DNA of 64,000 nt from Bacteroidia bacterium (lineage in GTDB: Bacteria; Bacteroidota; Bacteroidia; J057): the NCBI GenBank assembly GCA_022760475.1, contig JALEFZ010000096.1, positions 1-64,000 of the forward strand. The letters run 5' to 3'. The notes beneath the pieces were generated by a model. It saw nothing but the letters and a program-made list of their open reading frames with translations. It made no database searches and had not been told where the DNA came from. The position numbers were made by a program, and so were the translations under genes. Below are positions 53,170 to 62,368 of the stretch, piece by piece (within the stretch, counting starts at the first letter, position 1; every line of letters begins with the position of its first letter).

Positions 53170-54090
53170 ATGGAAGAAACCATTGAGGTGCGTAAAATAT
53201 CCCAGCTACATAAAATGGGAGGATTGCCAAGTCCCAGGCATCAGTTGGTAAGCGTGATTCATAACCGCGACATAAAGACGGTTTCTGCGATGCAGGGAAT
53301 CAAGGTAATCAACCATTTATATACAATTATCTTCAAATCTTCCAATATCTGCAGTTCCTTTTCTTATGGCAGGAATTCCTATGACCATGAGGAAGGGACC
53401 TTGGTTTTCACCGCTCCAGGGCAGGTGATGAAATTTAATGATAATTCTGTAGAGGACGAACAAATAGATCCGGAAGGTTGGTCATTGATCTTCCATCCAG
53501 ATGTATTCCGGAAATCCGATCTCTCTGAAAAAATGAACAAGTATTCATATTTTCATTATGATTCTAATGAAGCCTTACACATTTCAGATAATGAACGGGT
53601 AACCATTGAGGAATTATTAAACAAAATCATTCAAGAATACAACCAACCCCTTGATAGACATAGCCAACACCTGATTGTTTCAAATATTGAACTTTTTTTG
53701 GACTATTGTCTTAGGTTCTATGATCGTCAATTCTTCTCAAGGGCCAACTTAAACAGCGACGTCATGTCAAAATTTGAGAGATTCCTGAGAAACTACTACG
53801 AATCTGATCTGGTCTCTCAAAATGGAATTCCAAGCGTAGAATATTGTGCCAGACAACTCAGTTTCTCCCCCAATTACCTAAGTGATTTACTCAAAAAGGA
53901 AACTGGAAAAACAGCCTTGGAACATATTCACTTCTTTTTGATTGAAAGAGCCAAAAATAGCCTACTCAATTCTTCAGATACCATAAGTGGAATTGCATAC
54001 TCCCTTGGATTTGAATTCCCTCAGCATTTCAGCAACCTATTTAAATCCAAAACAGGACTAAGTCCGAAGGAATACCGAAATTTAAATTGA
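53170..54090 (+). CDS. AraC family transcriptional regulator
   Basis: The 306-residue protein has an N-terminal cupin-like sensor (about 20-190: GTLVFTAPGQVMKFNDN) and two C-terminal HTH motifs (about 205-305), the second reading TISGIAYSLGFEFPQHFSNL and ending in SKTGLSPKEYRNLN. It probably activates the esterase gene just upstream, because two identical half-sites with 21-bp spacing lie before that gene. It is a clear paralogue of the AraC protein at 2462-3361, with conserved linker and helix 3 sequences. Its inducer is unknown. Confidence 0.92.
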   Translation: MEETIEVRKISQLHKMGGLPSPRHQLVSVIHNRDIKTVSAMQGIKVINHLYTIIFKSSNICSSFSYGRNSYDHEEGTLVFTAPGQVMKFNDNSVEDEQIDPEGWSLIFHPDVFRKSDLSEKMNKYSYFHYDSNEALHISDNERVTIEELLNKIIQEYNQPLDRHSQHLIVSNIELFLDYCLRFYDRQFFSRANLNSDVMSKFERFLRNYYESDLVSQNGIPSVEYCARQLSFSPNYLSDLLKKETGKTALEHIHFFLIERAKNSLLNSSDTISGIAYSLGFEFPQHFSNLFKSKTGLSPKEYRNLN

Positions 54091-54205
54091 GCAAGCGAGG
54101 CCTGAAAAAACAAGCTTAAGCCATCAAGGAAATTAGCCCATTCGGAAATACTTTTTATGATATACAAGCTCTCATTGATGAATTGAAGGCTTATATTTCG
54201 AATGA

Positions 54206-54434
54206 TTAACCCAAGCTGCTGGTTTGGCGGACTCAAAGGGTAAATGTCATTTCGATCCAGGCCTAGCTGTCGTGTGGAATGGAACATGTCATCTCGAACG
54301 TTAGTGAGAGACCTATGCAATAGGGTGAGTAGATTTCTCGCTCAAGCTCGAAATTACAGCCAAGCTTGTCTAATGATGACAATTTTATCTTTAGGTAAAT
54401 AAACGCATGTAACACAAATAGCAACTTGGATTAA
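54206..54434 (+). repeat. Interspersed repeat, copy C (about 229 bp)
   Basis: The segment starts TTAACCCAAGCTGCT and ends AGCAACTTGGATTAA. The reverse complement of the end, TTAATCCAAGTTGCT, matches the start at 13 of 15 positions, the best terminal inverted repeat among the three copies. Internal sequence aligns with copies A and B. It lies in the gap 54091-54650; the remainder of that gap shows no recognised feature. Confidence 0.85.
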
Positions 54435-54650
54435 TTAAGGGCGAACATATAACTTTTTATGTCAAACACCCTCATTTTTAGGTTCAACCCACGACATCCC
54501 CTGTATAAGCCTTTGCATAGCCATTTTTGAGGGACTCATCACAATAATTATAGGATAGCTATTGCTGTATTTAAGTTTGAAAGGAATAATGCTTCACCCT
54601 GCATCGGAGAGCATCAAACATTGGTTCCTACATTCTTTAAACAACAGTAT

Positions 54651-55535
54651 ATGAGTACATTATCCATAAAAAATCTATCAAAAACTTATCCCAATGGTGT
54701 CAGAGCTCTTGACAAGGTATCTTTAACAATTGAAAAGGGGATGTTTGGTCTTCTTGGGCCAAATGGGGCGGGAAAATCCTCCTTGATGCGGACCCTAGCA
54801 AGCTTACAGGAAGCGGACTCAGGAACCGTAAGATTGGACAATATCGATGTCCTCAGGAATCCACTGGAAGCTCGCAAGCTGCTAGGGTATTTGCCACAGG
54901 AGTTTGGGGTCTATCCTCGAATTACAGCTCATCAATTGTTGACCCACCTGGCCATCTTGAAAGGCATTACCAATAGATCCGAAAGGAAGGATCTGGTTAC
55001 CTACCTTCTACATAAGGTTAATTTGTACGAAAAGCGAAATACATCACTAAAGGGATTCTCAGGAGGGATGAAACAACGTGTCGGAATCGCCCAGGCCCTT
55101 ATAGGGAATCCCAGGCTCATCATTGTAGACGAGCCTACGGCGGGTCTGGACCCTGCTGAGCGCAATCGATTCTATAATTTGTTGGCTAGCCTGAGTCAAG
55201 AGGTAATTGTTATTTTGTCGACGCACATCGTTGACGATGTAAGGGAGCTTTGTACACAAATGGCCATCATGAATTTGGGCCAAATTCTCTACCATGGATC
55301 TCCCCAAGATGCCATCGAAGAACTCTCAAATAAGGTATATCGAAAACTTGTTGGGCGAGACCAGCTAGAGGACTATGCCAAAACATATAAAATCATCTCC
55401 AATAAAATGGTTGCTGGTCAACCCTTGATCCATGTCCTATGCGAAACGCATCCACAAAATGGTTTTGAACCACTCAGGCCTGACTTGGAAGATGTTTTCT
55501 TTTCAAAAATCAATACCTCCAGTGTACTTGTTTAA
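54651..55535 (+). CDS. ABC transporter ATP-binding protein
   Basis: From ATG 54651 the 294-residue ATPase has Walker A GPNGAGKSS (about 36-44), the signature FSGGMKQR (about 132-139), Walker B LIIVDEPTAGLDP (about 150-162) and the switch His in LSTHIVDD. It belongs to the ABC-2 type exporter ATPases. It lies 21 bp upstream of a permease fused to an M1 peptidase and so energises that protein. TTG at 54621 would add ten residues without homology. The protein is soluble, with a C-terminal regulatory extension of about 80 residues. Confidence 0.93.
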   Translation: MSTLSIKNLSKTYPNGVRALDKVSLTIEKGMFGLLGPNGAGKSSLMRTLASLQEADSGTVRLDNIDVLRNPLEARKLLGYLPQEFGVYPRITAHQLLTHLAILKGITNRSERKDLVTYLLHKVNLYEKRNTSLKGFSGGMKQRVGIAQALIGNPRLIIVDEPTAGLDPAERNRFYNLLASLSQEVIVILSTHIVDDVRELCTQMAIMNLGQILYHGSPQDAIEELSNKVYRKLVGRDQLEDYAKTYKIISNKMVAGQPLIHVLCETHPQNGFEPLRPDLEDVFFSKINTSSVLV

Positions 55536-55556
55536 CCTCCTTTAATCTCCAAAACC

Positions 55557-58500
55557 ATGTTTAAAACATTCTTCCTCTCAGAATTGAAATATACCCTGAG
55601 GCAGCCCTTGGTCTATGTCTTTATCTTGATTTTTGCCTTGATGGAATTCTTCCCTATGGTCAGCGACCAAGTACGAATCGGAGAGGCAATCGGCAATTTC
55701 AATCGAAATTCACCTTATGTCCTTGCGCAGCATATGACCATCCTCAGCCTCCTTTCGCTGGTAATGGTGGTTACCTTTTTCAACAATGCAGCCCTGAGAG
55801 ATTATGAAAACAAGTTTCAGGATATTCTATTCTCAACCCCCCTCAGCAAATCCGCTTATTTTTTTGGACGATTTTTTGGTGCCTTGTTGATTTCTACCTT
55901 GCCCTTACTTGGAGTTTTTTTAGGGATGGTAAGTGGTACTTATTTGAATTCCATTTTTGGATGGTACGACAGCAAGTATTTTGGACCATTTAGTTTTGAC
56001 ATGTTCCTGAATAACTACCTGCTCATTATACTGCCCAATATGTTCATTGCGGGTGCGATCATTTATGCCATGGCATTAAGATGGCAAAGTACGATTATTT
56101 CATTTATGGGGGCTTTGATGATCATTGCAGCTTACATCATCTCAACTACCCTTACTTCAGACCTTGGCAATGAAAGCCTTGCGGGTCTATCCGACATTTT
56201 TGGAATAAACACCTATAAGATTGAAAGCAAATATTTTACCCCAATTGAGAAAAATACCATCAGCCCAGGCTTTTCGGGATTACTATTTCAAAATCGAGTT
56301 TTATGGTCTTCACTGGCCACTATAATCTTACTCATGTCTTATGCGAACTTTTCTTTTAAGCGGAGATATAGAAAAGTTAAAGTCCGTAAGCTATCAGAAG
56401 CTCAGCCTGTAGCTACATTTGATTTACCTCATTTTAAGGCTTCATTTACAAGAAATACTACCTGGCTCCAGTTCAAAAGTTTCTTTTTGGTGAATTTCTT
56501 AAGTATTGTAAAGAGTGCGACCTTTAAAATTCTATTCCTGTTTTGTATCATTATTTTGGTCATAGATTTAAGTAATGGCTTTGAAAACCTGGGGCTGCAA
56601 TCTTACCCTTTGACCTATATAGTACTGGATTCGATCGAAGGAAAAACAAAACTATTCCTTGTTGTTATAGCTATTTTCTTTAGCGGGGAACTCATTTGGA
56701 GAGACAGAGATGTAAACATCAATGAGGTCATTGATGCAACAGCACATACCTCACTTATCTCTTTGGTTGCAAAGGTTTTATCCTTAATAGGTACAGTGGT
56801 CATCTTCCATTTGTTTTTTATCCTTGTTGGCATGGCCTATCAGCTATGGAATGGCTTTACCAGGATTGAAATGGATGTATATTTTTTGGACTTTTTCTAC
56901 AGCGATTTGCCACTGCTGGTATCCTTCTCCGGAATCAGCATATTGATACAGGTATTATGCAGCAACAAATACCTGGGATACTTCATTGCTATTTTAATTC
57001 TTTTTGTTTTAGAAAGTGTTTTACAAATTCTGGACATTCGCTCAAATATGTTCAACATGATTAATGGTCCGTATTTGCAATACTCTGATATGGATCGTTT
57101 TGGACCAGGCCTTACAGCAGCACTTTGGTTTAACCTCTATTGGCTTTTGCTGGCTATCTTGGGAATCCTTGCGGCAGGTGCCCTTTGGAACCGTGGAGCG
57201 AAAAGCAGTTTACGAGAAAGACTGAAAAAAGCGAAAAAAGAAACCCCTGCTAATTATAGGAGAATAATCCTCGCCTTTACACTTCTGTGGTTGGCCGTTG
57301 CGGGATTCGTCTACTACAATACCCAAATCCTCAATCCATATCATTCAAATGCCACGAAGGAAAAACTTGCAGCAGCTTACGAAAAGAAGTATGGAAAATA
57401 CAAACAAGTAAAGGTACCCAAGATTACTGATGTCAAATATCAACTTGATATTTTTCCTGCAAAAAGAAATGTCCACGTCAAAGCATCCATAGAACTCAGT
57501 AATGCCACTCAGGAGCCTATTGACTCTTTACATTTTTATTGCCCTAAAGATTGGGAATGTAGCCTGGAAATTCCCAATGCTACCCTGGTCTACACAGATC
57601 AAGTCTACAATTATTTCATTTATGAACTGAATACTCCCTTATCCCCTGGGCAAAAAATGGTCATGAAAATGGATAATGCCTACACGACCAAGGGTTTTGG
57701 TAACGACCGAGGCAATACAGACATTCTCCAAAATGGAACATTCCTCGACAATGGAGATATCCTACCTTCCATGGGCTATAACCAAGACTTAGAATTAAGA
57801 GATAACAATACCCGAAGAAAGTACGGACTTCCCCCCCAGGAAGAGATGCCAAAGTTGACTGAGGTACTGGGAGATTCGCATATGAGCAATTATAACTCCA
57901 AAGGTCAGTCTGACTTTATCAATATAGAAACGCTTATTTCTACCTCCAGGGATCAAGTAGCCATTGCACCGGGCTCATTATTAAAGCAGTGGGAGGAAAA
58001 GGGAAGAAACTACTTCCATTACAAGATAGATACAGCATCCATAAATTTTTATTCATTCTTATCCGCTGATTATAAAATTGCAAAAAGGCAATGGAAAGGA
58101 ATAGATATGGAAGTCTACTATGATGAAAAGCACCATGTCAATGTAGAAATGATGCTAGATGCTATACAGCGTTCCTTACAATATTACACGAAGAATTTTG
58201 GGCCATACTACCATAAGCAAGCACGAATCATTGAATTTCCCCGTTATGCAAAGTTTGCGGCATCCTACCCAGGCACCATGCCCTACTCTGAAGCCTTCGG
58301 ATTTATCATGAATCTTCAAGATACAAGCAAAAACAACGTCATCGATTGGGTCGTGGCACATGAAATGGCACATCAATGGTGGGCACATCAAGTAATCGGC
58401 GCAGATATGCAAGGAGCTAAAATGCTAAGTGAGAGTTTTGCCGAATATTCTTCATTGATGACCCTAAAAAGCATTACAGACAACCCCATGAAGATTCGTC

Positions 58501-59135
58501 AGTTTTTGACTTACAATCACGATGGCTATTTGAAGGGACGAGGAGGCGAACGCGGAAAGGAACTTCCCCTGTATAAAACAGAAAACCAGGGCTACATTCA
58601 CTATGGAAAAGGCAGCCTCATGTTATTCGCACTCCAGGATTATATTGGTGAGGACAGAGTGAATGCTGCAATGAGAGGCCTATTGGAAGAGTACAGGTAT
58701 AAGGCTGGCCCTTATCCAAGCACACTTGACTTCTTGCGACATTTGGAGCCACAGGTTCCGGATTCCTTAAAATACCTGATCGATGATTGGTTCAAAGAGA
58801 TTACGATCTACGACAATCGTTTGAATGAAGCCAATTATAGAGTACTAGATAATGGTAAATACGAAGTCACCATGGAAATTGAGAGTTATAAAATAAAATC
58901 AGACAGCCTGGGAAATGAAACCCATGTGGCCATCAATGACTGGATTGATATTGGCTTCTTTATGGATGAAAAGGAAGAGAGACTCTATCAAGCCAAACGA
59001 TTGAAATTTGATAAGGCAAGCTCGTCAATCACTGTCCTTTTAGATTCTTTACCGGCAAAAGCAGCAATTGATCCCAGACACCTTTTGATTGATAGGGTCT
59101 ACCGGGATAATATCAAAACCCTCCAGTCTAAGTAA
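55557..59135 (+). CDS. ABC-2 permease fused to an M1 family aminopeptidase domain
   Basis: The 1192-residue protein has an N-terminal half (about 1-600) with about 12 membrane helices in two ABC-2-type blocks (LVYVFILIFALMEFFPMVSD, then a second block around 310-560). The C-terminal half is an M1 peptidase with zinc motif HEMAH at 935-939 (HEMAHQWWAHQ), a downstream glutamate in LSESFAEYS and the usual Ala-rich helical end. The two zinc histidines and the catalytic Glu are present. The fusion is known in Bacteroidota under a combined name. It probably exports a substrate and trims peptides on the outer face. The ATPase is encoded just upstream. Confidence 0.92.
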   Translation: MFKTFFLSELKYTLRQPLVYVFILIFALMEFFPMVSDQVRIGEAIGNFNRNSPYVLAQHMTILSLLSLVMVVTFFNNAALRDYENKFQDILFSTPLSKSAYFFGRFFGALLISTLPLLGVFLGMVSGTYLNSIFGWYDSKYFGPFSFDMFLNNYLLIILPNMFIAGAIIYAMALRWQSTIISFMGALMIIAAYIISTTLTSDLGNESLAGLSDIFGINTYKIESKYFTPIEKNTISPGFSGLLFQNRVLWSSLATIILLMSYANFSFKRRYRKVKVRKLSEAQPVATFDLPHFKASFTRNTTWLQFKSFFLVNFLSIVKSATFKILFLFCIIILVIDLSNGFENLGLQSYPLTYIVLDSIEGKTKLFLVVIAIFFSGELIWRDRDVNINEVIDATAHTSLISLVAKVLSLIGTVVIFHLFFILVGMAYQLWNGFTRIEMDVYFLDFFYSDLPLLVSFSGISILIQVLCSNKYLGYFIAILILFVLESVLQILDIRSNMFNMINGPYLQYSDMDRFGPGLTAALWFNLYWLLLAILGILAAGALWNRGAKSSLRERLKKAKKETPANYRRIILAFTLLWLAVAGFVYYNTQILNPYHSNATKEKLAAAYEKKYGKYKQVKVPKITDVKYQLDIFPAKRNVHVKASIELSNATQEPIDSLHFYCPKDWECSLEIPNATLVYTDQVYNYFIYELNTPLSPGQKMVMKMDNAYTTKGFGNDRGNTDILQNGTFLDNGDILPSMGYNQDLELRDNNTRRKYGLPPQEEMPKLTEVLGDSHMSNYNSKGQSDFINIETLISTSRDQVAIAPGSLLKQWEEKGRNYFHYKIDTASINFYSFLSADYKIAKRQWKGIDMEVYYDEKHHVNVEMMLDAIQRSLQYYTKNFGPYYHKQARIIEFPRYAKFAASYPGTMPYSEAFGFIMNLQDTSKNNVIDWVVAHEMAHQWWAHQVIGADMQGAKMLSESFAEYSSLMTLKSITDNPMKIRQFLTYNHDGYLKGRGGERGKELPLYKTENQGYIHYGKGSLMLFALQDYIGEDRVNAAMRGLLEEYRYKAGPYPSTLDFLRHLEPQVPDSLKYLIDDWFKEITIYDNRLNEANYRVLDNGKYEVTMEIESYKIKSDSLGNETHVAINDWIDIGFFMDEKEERLYQAKRLKFDKASSSITVLLDSLPAKAAIDPRHLLIDRVYRDNIKTLQSK

Positions 59136-59250
59136 TTTAGTCGAAATTTAGAGTGGATTGCAAAAATCATCTTTTTGAAATGCTATTGATATTCAGACAG
59201 TTAAGTGAACAGCCTTATTTCGATTAATCCATGCCTCCGGTTTTGAGACA

Positions 59251-59288
59251 TATAACCCTGACAGGGTTTAAACCCTGTCAGGGTTATA
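59251..59288. repeat. Perfect 38-bp palindrome
   Basis: The 19-base arm TATAACCCTGACAGGGTTT (59251-59269) is followed directly by its exact reverse complement (59270-59288). Each arm itself contains the smaller inverted repeat AACCCTG/CAGGGTT. It lies 115 bp after the permease/M1 gene. It could be a bidirectional terminator or an interspersed palindromic unit of the type common in Bacteroidota intergenic DNA. The gap 59289-59516 shows no other feature. Confidence 0.85.
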
Positions 59289-59516
59289 TTAAAAATACGG
59301 CTTTCGTCAGAATAAGCATTAAGCAATGTTCAACCTTAAGCCATGTTGGAAAAAGGAGAACCAAATACACCAATCACTCTCTGGAAATCATTGGTTTCAA
59401 ATCCAAAAATCGTCAAGTAAAGCTTAAAGCCTTACTGACGATTCCGCTTTCATGGTCTAATGGTAAGTTGTATTCAAAAAAATCCTACATAGGAGATATC
59501 CAGTTTCAGAAAGCAC

Positions 59517-60077
59517 CTATTCCTTTGAGCGATTATTTATATTTATTCTCAAGCCAAAGCGAAAACCTGATGAAAAGTCGTTTAAGTCAACAGAGGTCAA
59601 CTTTTCACGGTTAAGACGGTAAGAAAATGATAGTGCAGCATTCGGGATGACCTGGTAAGTCATTCCAGCTCCAAAACCTAGCCTGAATACGCTGGTTCGC
59701 GCAAGTTCGTCTCCACTATCTGCCGTACTGATTCTCTCCCCCCCGCCCAAATAGTTTTCCAGATTTAAGGCAAAACGACCACGCTGGTAAAAATAATACC
59801 TGGATAGGAGACCTACATCATATATTTTCTGGGTCCAATCTGAAAAAAGCCCCCTTATATTGCGGTATTGTCCACTTATGCCAAATGATACATTATCAAA
59901 CAAAAAATAACTGGCTTCAGGCATTACCCGCCAATTCTTAAGAGAAAAGCCGTCGCTAACATCAAGGTTAGTAATGGCATCAGCCCCAATTTGGATAGTT
60001 CCCTTTTTAAGCTGCGCCGACAATTCACATACGTAAAAAAAGGAAATCAATAAGATTAGTGTCCGAAAAACATTCAT
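59517..60077 (-). CDS. Small outer membrane beta-barrel protein
   Basis: The 186-residue protein has a signal peptide (LILLISFFYVCELSAQ) and about eight amphipathic strands (ASYFLFDNVSFGISGQYRNI, DVGLLSRYYFYQRGRFALNL, LGFGAGMTYQVIPNAALSFSY, GFRFGLRININ). The pattern is that of OmpA/OmpX-like eight-stranded barrels of Bacteroidota. Catalytic or ligand motifs are not visible. It is convergent with the permease/M1 gene across the palindrome. Confidence 0.8.
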   Translation of the reverse strand: MNVFRTLILLISFFYVCELSAQLKKGTIQIGADAITNLDVSDGFSLKNWRVMPEASYFLFDNVSFGISGQYRNIRGLFSDWTQKIYDVGLLSRYYFYQRGRFALNLENYLGGGERISTADSGDELARTSVFRLGFGAGMTYQVIPNAALSFSYRLNREKLTSVDLNDFSSGFRFGLRININNRSKE

Positions 60078-60367
60078 GGTTTATGTGCTTAAATCCTTAG
60101 AAATTGTAGAAGCAGGCTTCATCTATTGGGGAAAAATAGGCTTGTATACCCGCATGTATCTTTGCCATTGAGACGGTATTGAACTAGAATCCGTTGCATG
60201 GGATTAATCAATAAATTAAGAATTTGAAATCGCTCAGCCAATTTCATGCTGAAAAATAAATCATCCTCAAGGCTTGACGATTAAACAAGCCCAACCGATG
60301 AATATGTCCGGAGTTGTGGTACATTTGGCCATGATTATGCTGAAATGGAACCTACACGCAATTAGCC

Positions 60368-60790
60368 ATGAGAGAATTAGGGCTTAATGATTTTCCGATG
60401 AAGACTTTTGACAAGGTCAGGTATGCCGATACCGACCGTCAAGGCCATGTAAACAATGCCGTATTTTCTACCTTTCTGGAAACCGGCAGGGTTGAAATTC
60501 TTTACAACAAAGAATCCCCCATCCTAAACGGCAACACTAGCTTTGTCATAGCTTCCCTAAAATTGGACTTTTCAAAAGAAATCAAATGGCCTGGTCAGGT
60601 GGATATCGGAACAGCTGTTTTGAAAATTGGCAACAGTTCAATCGTTCTTTTTCAGAAATTATTTCAGAATGGGATTGCTGTAGCCCATGCTGAAACGGTT
60701 ATCGTTCAGGTTCACAATGAAAATAGGAGTAGCTTTCCACTCAGCGACCAGGCAAAGGAAAACTTGAACAGGTGGCTCCTGGAGCAATAA
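60368..60790 (+). CDS. Acyl-CoA thioesterase, 4HBT family
   Basis: The 140-residue hotdog-fold protein has the YbgC/4HBT signature VRYADTDRQGHVNNAVFSTF (about 18-37), with the catalytic-type Asp and the following HVNN helix, and later a LFQKLFQNGIAVAHAETVIV strand pair. It would hydrolyse an acyl-CoA thioester. The start at 60368 is followed by another Met at residue 11 (MKTFDKV), which is also plausible. No fatty acid genes are adjacent. Confidence 0.9.
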   Translation: MRELGLNDFPMKTFDKVRYADTDRQGHVNNAVFSTFLETGRVEILYNKESPILNGNTSFVIASLKLDFSKEIKWPGQVDIGTAVLKIGNSSIVLFQKLFQNGIAVAHAETVIVQVHNENRSSFPLSDQAKENLNRWLLEQ

Positions 60791-60884
60791 ATATCGCAAC
60801 TAGGACTATGAATCAAGCCAAATGAAGCCCCATTGCACATGGAGATATGTATCACAAAGTATGTATTAAGCACAAACCAGGATC

Positions 60885-61385
60885 ATGGCAAAAAAATTAC
60901 TTCCAAGAATTGAACAGTTAGAAGAAAAAAAGCTAATTGGCCAAAGCTTAAAAATGAGTTTGACCTATAATAAAACAACCCATCTTTGGAGACAATTTGT
61001 ACCCAGGATTAAAGAAATTCAGGGAAGATCATCAGCAGATAAAATCTCTATGCAGATCTATCCTCCACTATATTACCAAGAATTCAATCCAAATAAAGAT
61101 TTCGAAAAATGGGCAGCGGTAGAGGTATTGGATCTCAAAAATATTCCTGAGGGTATGAAATCATTTGTTCTCGAAGGAGGACTTTATGCGGTTTTTGATT
61201 ACAACGGTTCCAGTTCTGACAACTCCATATTTCAATACATTTTTTCAGAATGGCTACCTCCTTCCGCTTATGTGATTGACGAAAGGCCCCATTTTGAAGT
61301 CCTGGGTTCAGGATACAAGAATAATGATCCGAATTCGCAAGAGGAGATATGGATTCCCATTAAGCAAAAATCAATACTTGATTAG
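60885..61385 (+). CDS. GyrI-like small-molecule-binding domain protein
   Basis: The 166-residue protein matches the GyrI-like/AraC effector-binding fold over nearly its full length: KKLIGQSLKMSLTYNKT at the start, MQIYPPLYYQEFNPNKDFEK, AAVEVLDLKNIPEGMKSFVL, GGLYAVFDYNG and WIPIKQ at the end. There is no DNA-binding domain, so it is a stand-alone member like SbmC/GyrI. Such proteins bind small amphipathic molecules or act as toxin inhibitors. It sits 94 bp after the thioesterase gene. Confidence 0.88.
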   Translation: MAKKLLPRIEQLEEKKLIGQSLKMSLTYNKTTHLWRQFVPRIKEIQGRSSADKISMQIYPPLYYQEFNPNKDFEKWAAVEVLDLKNIPEGMKSFVLEGGLYAVFDYNGSSSDNSIFQYIFSEWLPPSAYVIDERPHFEVLGSGYKNNDPNSQEEIWIPIKQKSILD

Positions 61386-61411
61386 GCTACGCCATGGCTA
61401 TCAGCCCGAAG

Positions 61412-62290
61412 CTATACTTTCAAGGTATATCCTTTTCCACGTTGATTTAAAATCTCAACATTTGACAAACCTGTGAGCTTCTTCCGCAGCCTTGAGATAT
61501 ACATATCCAAACTCCTGCCCGTAACGACGCCCTCTTTTAGCCATACCTCCTGGGTCAAATAGTCTCTGGAAACAAGTTGGCCTTCATTTTCGAAGAGGAT
61601 ACTAAAGATTTGTGCTTCCTTATTGGTCAACTTGATCTTCTTATCCTTTGTGAGGATTTGATTGGTATCAAGTTCAAACTGTATTCCCTTAAGCTGGATG
61701 GTAGCCTTGACCGTGGGCTTTTGAGTTTTTTCCTTGATAGATAAATTCCTGAACAATGCCACCGAGACCAGCACCAAGCCAAGGATGCCAAAGGTAATAG
61801 CATTCAAGCCTAATAACGGCTGCTTATGCTCATAAAAACTGACATCTACATAGTAATCCGATTTGGGCAAGTTCCTTCCAAGACAGGGAATTTCCTTTGG
61901 GTCTTGATGATTTATTTCAAAGCCATAGACGAGTTTTTTTGATGCGACATCCAACACATGTACGATGGCCCTGGGAGCAATCTCCGAACTCAAATGCTTC
62001 ATGGCCAAACCTGACAAAGAATCAGGATTAATTGGAATGTGATCTTTGAAACTTAATCTTAAACTACCTCCACCTATTTCCTCCACGGGTAGAACCGGAG
62101 AGTGAAAATCATGTGCATTGCTCAACAACCCATCACCTATGGCCCTTACGGCCAGTTGAGCTTGCTTTTTGGCTAGTTGTTCATTGGGCTTTGAAAGCGA
62201 TTGAGCCAGGCTGACGGTCACCAACACCAAAAAGCACAAAAGGCTCACTTTTAGGATTTTATCAACTGTAAATTTATTTTTTACATTCAT
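61412..62290 (-). CDS. Membrane-anchored winged-helix transcriptional regulator
   Basis: The 292-residue protein has an N-terminal membrane helix (about 11-30), a periplasmic domain of about 130 residues, a second helix (about 163-182, ITFGILGLVLVSVALF) and a C-terminal OmpR/PhoB-type winged helix (about 200-292: IKLTNKEAQIFSILFENEGQ, then VVTGRSLDMYISRLRKKL and GKGYTL). Topology resembles a sensor kinase in which the kinase core was replaced by a DNA-binding domain. It differs from ToxR/CadC, where the DNA-binding domain is N-terminal. It is probably a one-component sensor for an envelope signal. The divergent DoxX gene, 78 bp away, is a possible target. Confidence 0.88.
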   Translation of the reverse strand: MNVKNKFTVDKILKVSLLCFLVLVTVSLAQSLSKPNEQLAKKQAQLAVRAIGDGLLSNAHDFHSPVLPVEEIGGGSLRLSFKDHIPINPDSLSGLAMKHLSSEIAPRAIVHVLDVASKKLVYGFEINHQDPKEIPCLGRNLPKSDYYVDVSFYEHKQPLLGLNAITFGILGLVLVSVALFRNLSIKEKTQKPTVKATIQLKGIQFELDTNQILTKDKKIKLTNKEAQIFSILFENEGQLVSRDYLTQEVWLKEGVVTGRSLDMYISRLRKKLTGLSNVEILNQRGKGYTLKV

Positions 62291-62368
62291 TTTAATTCCT
62301 TTTTACAAGCCTGATAGCCTAGAAAAAGTCCATCAGCAATAGTTTAGGGCAAGCAAAATATAAGCACT

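Noticed and set aside
59231..59614. Plus-strand open frame of 127 codons across the palindrome
   Set aside because: It runs through the 38-bp palindrome and the end of the outer membrane protein gene, with no recognisable family or signal.
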